From the NCBI GenBank assembly GCA_034698045.1, contig JAQGAU010000522.1, positions 1 through 26,729 of the forward strand: DNA of 26,729 nucleotides. Direction: 5' to 3'. Positions 18,250 to 26,729 of this stretch are shown in pieces. This DNA is from Paramacrobiotus richtersi (lineage: Eukaryota; Tardigrada; Eutardigrada; Parachela; Macrobiotidae). Every line of letters begins with the position of its first letter. The first letter of the stretch is position 1. The notes below the pieces were generated by a model. The model was given only the letters and a program-made list of their open reading frames with translations. It was not told where the DNA came from and ran no database searches. The position numbers and the translations under genes are program-made.

Positions 18250-18896
18250 AGGCACCATGTCTGGTTCTGGGTGGACAGTGTTACGAACATTAATCTGAAT
18301 AACCACATATACATCATCACATTATTGAAGACTGTTTCTTTCTAGAGTTTGCAGTGGTATACCTAAATAACCTAACAGTACATTTCGAATGTGGAGTAAT
18401 AACAACTCTAAAAAGATTCGTTTGGAGCATCAAATGCTCGTATACAAAACCGCATTATTAAATTCCGCTTCCATATCTTTAGTACAAGTTTTCTGAGCGG
18501 GAATACTCGGGCAACACGCGCTGAGGGACGGTGGACTGTATCAAAATTGCTTCCGTTTGTGTTTCAAATACTGCAATTTATACAAATCATGCCAGAAAGA
18601 TTTTCTTTGCGAAAGTAACAACTGTCTGTCGAGCAACTGAAAATGCTGTGAGAAACGAGGTGAACGGACTGCATACAGAACGGCGGTTCGAGATGCTATC
18701 GAGTTTTTCCTGTGCAGTAGCAAACGCCGTCCACTGCGCCACGTTGACATTCAGTGTCGCTAGCGGTATTGAGTTCTGTTTGAGATCAAACTGATATTTT
18801 TTAAAGTAGGAGAATAAGACAGCTGGCAAGCAATCCTCACAGTGACTGACCAGTGTTAAAATTTTTCGAAACTAGCCTGAGAAAGTCTTTATCTTC
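18250..18896. other. Intergenic F-G
   Basis: No supported gene. It has gamma-type flank similar to 16600-16960 and 26310-26560 (TTTGGAGCATCAA, GAGTTTGCAGTGGTA). Confidence 0.5.
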
Positions 18897-18964
18897 TAAG
18901 CTGGTCCAAATATCAGTCCGTTCAATCACCAGCTTTGAGATTATCTGTACGATGTCAAGCGCTG
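18897..18964 (+). promoter_or_regulatory. Conserved upstream block of gene G
   Basis: AAATATCAGTCCGTTCAATC and TGAGATTATCTGTACGATGT; it ends about 150 bases before the ATG at 19116. Confidence 0.4.
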
Positions 18965-19115
18965 CTGCCTGCTTATCCAGCAGCTTCTGATGAATCTGCA
19001 GATAGTTCCAAAAAACGCCGCTAGACAATCTTAGTTTACGCTAGCACTTAGCAGCGCGAGTTCCGATATTTTATGAGCAAACTTCTCTTAAAACAGACAA
19101 CGAAGCTATTGTAAA

Positions 19116-20240
19116 ATGTGGATCAAAGTACGGATAATCTTACTGTTAACCATAAGCGGATATGTTCAAGCAGCGGAAAACAAGCCCGCTACAGCTACTG
19201 ACTGTGAGCTGGCTCTGGATGGCTTCCAAGCAACTGCGGAACTACCCGTTGATCACATTGGCCGTCTTCTGTCTGCTTTTCCTCTTCTCGAAAGGGCACT
19301 CGGTTTCCGTCCGGATCTGGCAAATGACACTGCGGATGTGGATGCTATTCTCGGAACGTTTAATTCATCGCTGGATTCCTTGTACCGCGCAGTTGCCGGG
19401 CCATCAAATCCTAGAGAAGCTTTGGATGAATTCTGCTCGTAAGGTTTATCATGAATAAATCCTCAGTTGCATCTGATTTCAATAGCGCTCGCATTAACGC
19501 TAGCTTCCGCCCAGTAATTTCTAAGAAAGATTACCGGGATCAGCACTTGCCCGATGTAAAACAGACCCATAGCGGCCATGGCGTTTTGCATAGATCCTGC
19601 AGATACAAGATCGTTTTCAAACCATTTCTTGTAGTTACCTGAACAAAACCGCACAAGCTCAAGCGGACGTTGTTAACCGCTGCTCACCGGCTTCTCAAGT
19701 GTGTCCGCGCCGCCCAACATGGAAACTGATGCCCTTCATGCCTGACGTTCTGTGGGTAGTGACAAGTTTATGTCAAAGTCCGAAAGCAGTGGAATACCTA
19801 AACACTGTGGGAAACTGCTATGCCAAGATTACTGCCCAACCTTCCCACAGACAACCCCCACAAGAAATGCAGCAAGAACTCAGAGATAGTGAGGAAAGTC
19901 CCAAGATCGCTTGCTTGATTGAATACGGGCGCAAATATGTTTGCCGGTAAGGCACCAAATTTCCGTCAGAATGCTGTGATTGCTTGTTGAACGTTCGCGA
20001 TATTTCTACCTCATCCAAAGTTACTTGTGTACTTGAAGGTCTGTACAGCTGTCGGTGCCGCTGTTTAATCAGCCCAGCGGAAGCAACATTGTTCAGACTT
20101 GCGGACAACAAACGCTGAATCTGGCGCTGGAGCTAAAGGAGGATGCTATGCGGGCTCTACGTTGTGCAGAATTCGGCGATTTTGTGAAAACGTTTGATTG
20201 GATTAGCGTGGCTTATCGCGCCGATGGAAGCGCGCATTGA
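19116..20240 (+). CDS. Array gene G (gamma): secreted 10-Cys protein, 278 aa
   Basis: Exons: 19116-19438, 19635-19946, 20039-20240; introns of 196 and 92 bp, phase 2, donors GTAAGG. A signal peptide with a core of IILLLTISGY leads into C-E-L-A-L-D, a long loop with N-D-T and N-S-S sequons, and the gamma signature NPREALDEFC. Exon 2 has YLNKTAQAQADVV and six Cys but PFMPDVLWVVTSLC in place of FTPDVLWAV; exon 3 has PLFNQPSGSNIVQTC and LRCAEFGDF. The frame is open from ATG to TGA and all ten Cys are present. It is the only intact gamma gene here. AATAAA lies at 20353-20358. Function unknown. Confidence 0.87.
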
Positions 20241-20358
20241 TAGGCATGGAGTAATGACACTGTACCAGTTAACCTCCTAGTTCGGATGACTGGATTCTGT
20301 TTGGGGAAGTGGTATCAGCCAGCTACAATGAAAAAATGCATGCGTGAAACGAAATAAA

Positions 20359-21469
20359 AGTTCAGCAGTTAAATTCCCAATTTTTCTCTGATACAAATAA
20401 TCAATGTTATCTCTACATAGTCAATTACACTGTGTATAAGTACAGTATTTTTTCCGATATTCTTCTTCTTTCGATATACATCTTGTGACGCTGCAGCTCA
20501 CAAGTGGCAGAAGCCAAGGATATATAGATGCACAGCAGAACATTGACGGTTATCGTTATCCCTTTTTCGAAAAACACAGCTTTAACAGCTAGGCAAGGCG
20601 GAACTGACAGAACCGGAAAAACCTTAATTATGCCATGCTCGCTTCTGTCTAATAATGCCGGAACGCTTGGGTTTATACTAAAGTTAGCTTACTCCGTTTT
20701 TCCATGTAATCAATTTCTTTCCCTTTGTGATGTTACGCTCGCGACGTTTTTGTTAGACCGAATTGTTTATACAGACGTCTGTCTTATATGCACGGGTATT
20801 TTTTATTACTGGAAATTTGTTGTTCAAGCCACCGGCACGCGAATAGAACCACGACGGCACGACCCGTGTAGAGCCGGTTGAGTTCTGCGATATGATAATC
20901 TGTTACGAACCGGTAATGTAGCTGTCGGAGGCAGTGCGGTGACGGCCCGGCCCTTGTCGGGAGGGCCGCGGCCCTCAGCCCGGGAGAGGTCCATAGCCCG
21001 GGCCGCGGCCTGGGCTCGTTTAAGCAAGAACAGCATTCGATCGGGCATTTAATTGTTTACAGTCATGGTTGAAGTTAGATAATCTAAGTACCAATGTCAT
21101 CACGTTAGGCAACGGATCTGATTCCGATTAACAAAAGAGCAAAAAATGATGTCACATTTGTGTGTTCCAACTCTGCGTACTGCGTAGTGCGTACGTATAA
21201 AATTTCGAAATACAAAACGGCCCGGGGCTGGATTTAGACGGCCTAGACGGCCTCGTTCTAGGTAAGCGGGAAAATGCAAGTCTGTGGTAAGTGACACTGG
21301 CGCAAAATAATCTTTTCATAATTGACCTTTTAATGACATTGCCGGTTACAGGAAGTTTAGCTCTCCACGTTTTACCAGATCTAAAACACTTTTTTTTTAT
21401 ATTATGGATACGTTAAAAATGAACTATACTATTGTTACTTTATAGCAGGAAGTTGTTAATCTTTTGCAG
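20359..21469. other. Intergenic G-H, mostly without array homology
   Basis: No gene or upstream block was recognised. It includes a GC-rich patch (20924-21021) and a stretch near 21220-21270 (GGGGCTGGATTTAGACGGCC) that recalls hAT-type transposon ends, a resemblance only. The right edge cuts into exon 1 of H, so a rearrangement or insertion breakpoint lies at about 21470. Confidence 0.45.
20924..21021. repeat. GC-rich patch with palindromes
   Basis: It is far richer in G+C than the surroundings. It holds a perfect 16-base palindrome at 20961-20976 centred on CCGCGG and a one-mismatch 18-base palindrome at 20998-21015 with the same core. Confidence 0.6.
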
Positions 21470-22341
21470 TATCACCTGTTAAGCCTCAGCGGATATGTTT
21501 CTACAATGGGAAACCAGCGCACTACAGTCACAGGTGCCGACTGTGGGTCGGCCATCGACGGCTTCCGGGCAGAACCATCCGCGGAACACGTTGAGCGGTT
21601 TTTGTCTGATTTTGCAAATTTTGCGTTTTTACACGGTTCGCCAGTGGCTTCCCCGAATATAACGAACGCAACTGTCGGCCCTCAGGACGTTATAGACGAA
21701 TTTTGCATGTAAACACGCGCATCGTGTAAATACCAGCACATTTGTAACTGTTGTGTTTTGCAGCAACGTAAACAAACGGCACAGGCTGTTGCGAGAGTTG
21801 TGGATCGCTGGTAAAACGCGACTGAAGAATGTCAGTCCCCAGGGTCCCGCGCGGTATCGGGGCTGCTACACTTCACACCGGACGTTTTCTGGGCGGTGAC
21901 TGAGCTATGCAAAAGTAGTAAAGTTGTGGACTACCTGACTACCTTGGCTGGCTGCAATGCCAAAGTTTTTCGCCAGGCTTCTATCGCTGGTAACACCCAT
22001 GCGGCTGTAGAACTCGCAGAGAATGAGGGAAATCCGAGGATTGCTTGCTTTAGTGCCTATGGCCGCAAGTTTGTTTGCCGGTAATACACTATATCTGTGC
22101 TTTAGTTTCAGCCAATCCTTCACTGTACTTTTGTATATCAAGGTATCTCCAGTGGACCAAGCGAGTGGTTATCAGTCCTAATCCAAACATCATTGGCCAG
22201 ATTTGTGGAGACTATGCTCTGGATCTTTCGCAGGAGTTCCAAGAAGCACTGCGGGCTCTCCATTGTTCGGAATTCGGTGATTTTGTTGGAGAGACTAGTT
22301 ATATGCGTATCGCGCTATACGGTAATTGAAGCGCGCAGTAA
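21470..22341 (+). pseudogene. Array gene H (beta): pseudogene with truncated start
   Basis: Exon 1 homology begins inside the signal peptide (about 21470) and runs to 21708; no ATG of the family remains. Intron 1 is only 55 bp (21709-21763) because most of the intron seen in C is deleted. Exon 2 (21764-22080) lost one A at its start (AACAAACGG), and the conserved Cys-Ser codons are TGG TAA. Exon 3 (22143-22341) lacks one Glu codon and has a TGA at 22327-22329 in place of Gly, six residues before the usual end. AATAAA lies at 22430. It is clearly the sister of C, including the 3' flank. Confidence 0.85.
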
Positions 22342-22681
22342 CATAACGCATCCGGGCATCAGTTTAGTGAGTTTATGCTCTTAGTTCCGAACGCTGGTTG
22401 TGTTGTGTGTCGAAGAATTAATTCTTTTCAATAAAATGGAGCTTAAGCACGATTGCTATCACGGTCACTGAGAGCAATGAAACCAACCAACAAACTGCCA
22501 GTCCCGTTTTACCTTTCGCGTTGGTTTCTTATGAGAGTGTGCTTTGCATGTAGTTACGCATTGAATATTCTGCTCATAAACGCCTGCGGTTTTTTTGCCT
22601 TTCAGTGAATGGGAAGTCTACAAGGCTCCTGGTCGAAAGCAATTGTGGCCGGCTATTGATTGCCGTCTGCTTACATAGTAT
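22342..22681. other. 3' flank of gene H
   Basis: Duplicated flank matching 10505-10588 and then 11969-12235 of the C flank. It serves as the empty site for the insertion behind C. No gene. Confidence 0.55.
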
Positions 22682-23040
22682 ATTTACTTAAAAAATAAAA
22701 TAAATGGTTGTTTATTATCCTATACAACGGGGCAAGGCCCCGTAGAGGCAACAGACAGCGGATACAAGAGTAGATCATAGTGGTCCAAAGAATAAACATT
22801 CAAGTGTTTAGAAGAACGCAGAAGGCGTCAGTTATGATCAGAGACAGTAACACCAGAGACATATTTGGAGAGAAGCAGGTGCTTCTTAGTCCAGGATCGA
22901 TAGGTCGGTCCAACTAACTTCGTCCAGGGCGTCATGAATGGCGCGTACTGACCGATAGGCCGCTGTTGGCAGGTCTAATTCGTTCCAAAGGACGGTCAGT
23001 TTTTCCACTGTTGATCCGTTCGCGCAGGGAACGGTTGTCC
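22682..23040 (-). other. Foreign insertion with a coding 3' end on the minus strand
   Basis: Absent from the corresponding C-D spacer. On the minus strand a frame is open from about 23040 to a TAA at 22886-22888 (about 50 codons; amphipathic, with a VEKLTVLWNELDLP segment), followed by about 180 bases of apparent 3' UTR, an AATAAA-containing AATAATAAAC near 22708 and an A/T-rich edge. It looks like the last exon of an mRNA or the 3' end of a retroelement ORF. The protein is not recognised; the LWNEL-P pattern faintly recalls PRC1/MAP65 proteins but is too short to use. Confidence 0.4.
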
Positions 23041-23095
23041 CGCAGATATCAATCTCTTCAAGCGCTGGGTTTTCAAGATGACTTATCCGATAAGA
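23041..23095 (+). promoter_or_regulatory. Conserved upstream block fused to gene I
   Basis: CGCAGATATCAATCTCTTCA then GATGACTTATCCGATAAG. It ends only about 3 bases before the ATG at 23098; elsewhere the gap is 110-155 bases, so the proximal promoter and leader of gene I are missing. Confidence 0.5.
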
Positions 23096-23097
23096 AA

Positions 23098-24164
23098 ATG
23101 TTGATCAAAGTGTGGGTCATCCTTCTGTTAAGCGTCAACGGATATGCTCACACAATGGAAAACCAGCGCACTGCAGTTGCAGATACTGACTGTAGTTCGG
23201 ACGTCGGTGGCTTACGGGAACACCCGTCCGCAGAATACGTTAGGCAGTTTGTGACAACCTTTCTAAGCTTCGCCTTTTTAAAAGGCTATCCAGTGGTTCC
23301 TCCGAATATAACGAACACAACTCTCGGCCCTCGAGACATTATACATACATTCTGCATGTAAGAGTTCATTTCGATGTTACTTTTTCAGTTGTATGGACTT
23401 ACCGGCGTTAATTTTTGCATGGTACGGTTGACAAAATTTCAACGGCAAATAAGATATCAAAATCTGTACAGATAAGCAGCTTTTAGACTTTTAGACAAAG
23501 AAAAAAGACTATCGAAGTCGCACGGGACTGCTTATGCGTAATGTTAATACCAGCACATTTCTAACTCCTTTGTTTTGCAGTCACTTAAACAAGACGGCAC
23601 ATGCAGTCGAGAGAGTAGTTGATCTCTGCTCAAACGCGACTCAAAAGTGTGCCTCCCCACGGTCCCGCGCGGTATTCGAAATGCTACCTTTCACACCGGA
23701 CGTTTTGTGGGGGGTGACTGAATTATGTAAAAGTAGTAAAGTAGTGGATTACCTGAACATCTTGGCTGGCTGCCATCGCAAAATTATTCACCAAGCTTCA
23801 ATCGCTAGTAACACCCATGCGGTGGATATGTACTCGCCGAGAGTGAGGAAACCCGAGGATTGTTTGCCTTATTTCTTATGGCCGCAAGTTTGTTTGCCGG
23901 TATTTCAGTCTATCTGTGCTTGAATGTCAGCCATTCCTTGACTGTGCTTTTTGTATATCAAGGTATCCACAGTGGACCGAGCGAGTGATTATCCATCCAA
24001 ACCGAGACAGCATTGGCCAAATTTGTGGAGAACAAGCCCTGGATCTTGTGCAGGTGTTCCAAGAGGAAGCGGTGCGAGCTCCCCGTTGCTCGGAATACGG
24101 TGATTTTATAGGAGAGACTGGCTGGCAACGTATCCCGGCACGCGACAATGGAGGGGCGCATTAA
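23098..24164 (+). pseudogene. Array gene I (beta): frameshifted, promoter-truncated
   Basis: Exons: 23098-23357, 23581-23899, 23963-24164; introns of 223 and 63 bp. Exon 1 is open (signal peptide VWVILLLSVNGY, GPRDIIHTFC). In exon 2, relative to D, two bases were gained near 23828-23832 and one lost near 23850. The frame is left net +1, so the last two exon-2 cysteines are not read in frame. Exon 3 alone is open but has unusual replacements (RAPRCSEYGDFIG, GGAH). The proximal 5' flank is deleted. Together this is a pseudogene and the sister of D. Confidence 0.82.
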
Positions 24165-24668
24165 CATATCTTACCCTGGCATCGGTTAGTCGGTTTAGTT
24201 CTGGTCTTTGGTTTTGTAATGTGTTGAACAATCATTCTTTGACTTTATTATATTAGTGAGCCTCTTGCTTGTGATCATTTGATTTTTCCTTTTGCTGATA
24301 AAGTAACTGTAAGGTGCCTTTTTGTTTTTTTCGTGAGAGAAGAATTCTTGCATTTTACTGCGAAATTTCCTTTACTGAGATAAAAGACATCGACAGCGTG
24401 TTTCCCGTGTATATTTGTGGACAACAAAACACCATGAGAAAATGCAGTGTCCGAAGCGAAGAGTAGATGTTATCGATTAGTTCCCATGTGGAACTGCATA
24501 ACCAATCAACTGCGATCCATTGTAGTGACTTTAATAATAGTTCCGCCAGAGATCAGAACGATAATAATTTCTCAGTAGCCATAACAGGGCAAGCAACCAT
24601 CGATGGCATCTGGCCAATGTTAACGTCCATCGACTAGGTTGGGAAATTTAGGCTTCTGTAAGCGGGCG
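24165..24668. other. Intergenic I-J
   Basis: No gene. Collinear with the D-E spacer. Confidence 0.5.
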
Positions 24669-24730
24669 GATCTGGCAGATATCGGTTTCTTCAAGCACCA
24701 GCTTTGAGATGACATAGCTGATACGAAGGC
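24669..24730 (+). promoter_or_regulatory. Conserved upstream block of gene J
   Basis: TCTGGCAGATATCGGTTTCT then GATGACATAGCTGATACGAA; it ends about 150 bases before the ATG at 24881. Nearly identical to that of E. Confidence 0.45.
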
Positions 24731-24880
24731 ACTGACTGGTGCTTATCAGATTGCGTGGTAAATACTCTAAAACAAACACCGGCATATCCAGTTTAGCGCA
24801 GCATGCCGATTCATTGTCATTTTATGAGCATAACAATATTTGTGGCAGACGCGGGTTTTTAGAAACAAGGCGTTGATAAA

Positions 24881-26157
24881 ATGTCCTGCAGAGTATGGAT
24901 TATCCTCCTGTTGAGCGTCAGCGGATATGTTCGAACAATGGAACACCAGCGCACTGCAGATACCGGTTGTGAGACGGCCATCGATAGCTTAAAAGCAGAA
25001 CCAACCGGCGTTTACATTGAGCGGCTTTTTTCTGCTTTACCCAGTCTAGCAGCGGAAGCCGGTATAGGGGGTATGCATTCACCGAATGCAACGCTGGCGG
25101 AAGAACTCGGTTTCCCGGCGGATCCAACAAACGCAACTCGCCTTCGGGAGGCTATGGATGAATTCTGCCTGTAAGATACCTTTTTGATATTAGTTTATCA
25201 CTTACCACTGTGTGGCGCTTTAATTGTGCTGCACAGCCTCCATCTAGTGTAGAATACCTGCGTTAATCTGTACGTAGCCTGGTTGATCAAATGTTAATGA
25301 CAAACAATAGAAGACGGGCCGAACTTAACTTATCTACGCGATATGTTTCCGTATCTACGTACAGATATGTGCGTGGAATAAGAGAAATTGCTAAGCCTGC
25401 ATCGACATGCAATTCAAATTCACTGCGCAAACATTTCGCGCAGACATGTTCAGTTGCGCCTTTCTAACATACTTGAATATACAGATATTTGTTATAGTAA
25501 AGGTAAGATAAGGGGCGGAACCGTTTGCGTCGCATGGTACTGCGTATCATTTAGAAATGTTGTTTTCCCATTCCCAGGAATGTAAACAAAACTGCACAAG
25601 CGGTAGCGAGGGTTGTTGATCGCTGCTCAAGCGCTTCTGGAAAATGTCCTTCCCGCGCGCTGTATGGGCTGATACCGTTCACACCGGACGTTCTCTTGGC
25701 AGTGGCGGAGTTATGCACAAGTAGCAAAGCTGTGGACTACCTGAAAACCTTGGGACACTGCCATACCAAAATAGTTAACGATCCTTCTTTTACTCGTCTG
25801 AGGAATGCGGGACAGGAACTTACAGATAGCGAGGAAAATCCGAAAATCGCTTGTTTCATTTCCTATGGCCGCAAATTTGTTTGCCGGTAATGTTATATAT
25901 TTGCCTTTCAATGTCCAACGTTCAGTTATTCTTGATTGTACTTCTTTCTATCAAGGTCAATGCAGCTGACACTGCCGGAGCTCAACCAGCGTAGCGGGAA
26001 CAACATAATGGAGACCTGTGGCCAACAAGCACACCGCCTAGCGCTGGAGTTTCAGAACGATGCCATGCAGGCTCTCCGTTGTTCAGAGTTTGGGGATTTT
26101 GTTAGAACTTTTGATTGGCTCAGTGTCAACTATCGCGCTGATAGAAGCCCTCCTTAA
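24881..26157 (+). CDS. Array gene J (alpha): secreted 10-Cys protein, 266 aa
   Basis: Exons: 24881-25170, 25578-25886, 25956-26157; introns of 407 and 69 bp, phase 2. A signal peptide (VWIILLLSVSGY), C-E-T-A-I-D, a loop with one PADPTNAT sequon unit and REAMDEFC make up exon 1. Exon 2 starts after CCCAG-G and reads NVNKTAQAV, six Cys, FTPDVLLAVAELC and GRKFVCR. Exon 3 reads PELNQRSGNNIMETC and LRCSEFGDF, ending RSPP as in A. The joined frame is open and all ten Cys are present. It is the intact sister of the frameshifted E. Intron 1 is about 180 bp longer than in E and has a different acceptor context, so it was partly replaced. Function unknown. Confidence 0.87.
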
Positions 26158-26666
26158 CACGTGCATACCGTTACTGCATGCAGCTGCAGCGGCAGTTTAG
26201 GTATCAGATTTTGCTATGTGGTGAAAGATTAGTACTCATCTATGTACTGTTGTAGTTCAATAAGCCGATGTTATTTCATATTATTCTGAACTGTACCAAT
26301 ACTCAGTTTCGAACGTTGATTGTTCCTAGAGTTTGCGGTGGTACACTCAACAGTACATTTCAAATATGGAGTTCTACCAACTCGAAACAGGTTCGGTTTG
26401 GAGCATCAAGTATTCGTATTCAGTAATGCAGTATTTGAAATTCGGCTGCTTCGAAATGCCCTTCCATAGTATAAGTTTTCCAAACAGGAGTAAATGGGCA
26501 ACACGAGCTACCAAATTGAACTGAGCTGCTGTACTGTATCTGAGGCAAAAGTTAGCCGGTTAATATTCAGATACGGTTTATTGCAGACACTGTGAGAAAA
26601 TCGCCTTTAATGCACAATCAGAAAAAAACTTTGGGCTAATCATCACACTGTGGGAAGCAAGCAAAA
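26158..26666. other. Intergenic J-K, gamma-type 5' flank
   Basis: No gene. It is collinear with the flank before F (16560-16960) but lacks both the insertion found behind E and the upstream block. Confidence 0.5.
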
Positions 26667-26729
26667 GTTCAAGCGACGGAAACGAACCCCACTATACACA
26701 GTCAGTTGGCTCTGAACGGCCCTGAAGCA
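26667..26729 (+). pseudogene. Array gene K (gamma): partial exon 1 at the window edge
   Basis: It starts within the signal-peptide end (GTTCAAGCGACGGAAACGA) and matches F (inverted) and G through CAGTTGGCTCTGAAC, then the window ends. The signal peptide upstream is not recognisable, and the bases that encode the first conserved Cys in F are missing. It is probably a pseudogene, on the + strand, which shows that the inverted state of F is derived. The remainder lies outside the window. Confidence 0.6.

Noticed and set aside
18531..18829. Frames on both strands in the F-G spacer
   Set aside because: This is gamma-type 5' flank also present, without open frames, before F and K.
20528..20881. 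117-codon frame in the G-H spacer
   Set aside because: It has several hydrophobic stretches, but there is no supporting homology, promoter block or splice context, and it runs into the GC-rich repeat region. It could be real but is not supported.
1..26729. CRISPR arrays, bacterial operons, rRNA or tRNA genes
   Set aside because: None seen. The regular repeats are paralogous exons with introns and transposon hairpins; no tRNA-like cloverleaf or rRNA segment was recognised by eye.

Overview
The window is metazoan nuclear DNA, not bacterial. Genes are split by short GT-AG introns, poly(A) signals (AATAAA) follow several last exons, one promoter has a TATA box, and an LTR retrotransposon is present. 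The species cannot be named. Compact introns and a tandem array of small secreted cysteine-rich proteins fit an invertebrate.

Left end (1-4040): a minus-strand gene for a small secreted protein starts at 3955 behind a TATA box. Its first coding exon is split by a 3.6-kb LTR retrotransposon (116-3737) with an ATAT target duplication, TG-starting LTRs, a primer-binding-site-like sequence, a polypurine tract, a Gag-like ORF, a CCHC zinc-knuckle ORF and no visible pol. The two LTRs differ by 223 bp (442 versus 220 bp).

Rest (4.5-26.7 kb): a tandem array of eleven paralogues of a three-exon gene that I do not recognise from any named family. I label them A to K; all lie on the + strand. Exon 1 encodes a signal peptide, a first Cys, a variable-length sequon-rich loop and a second Cys. 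Exon 2 carries six Cys and exon 3 carries two. Both introns are phase 2. The products are secreted, probably glycosylated proteins of about 257-280 aa with ten conserved cysteines. There are three subfamilies: alpha (A, B, E, J), beta (C, D, H, I) and gamma (F, G, K). A, B, D, G and J look intact. C and E each carry a single 1-nt frameshift. F, H and I are clear pseudogenes, and K is cut by the window edge and looks broken.

The order beta-beta-alpha-gamma occurs twice (C-D-E-F/G and H-I-J-K) with shared flanks and introns, so a multi-gene block was duplicated on top of single-gene tandem duplication. Comparing the two blocks gives empty-site controls for three insertions: about 1.38 kb behind C, about 0.56 kb behind E, and about 0.35 kb in front of I. 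It also shows a local inversion of exon 1 in F. A conserved block of about 60 bp sits about 110-155 bp upstream of nearly every start codon and is the best candidate for a shared promoter element. The array has the look of a rapidly evolving, birth-and-death secreted protein locus (recognition, defence, reproductive or secretory effector role), but nothing in the sequence fixes the function.
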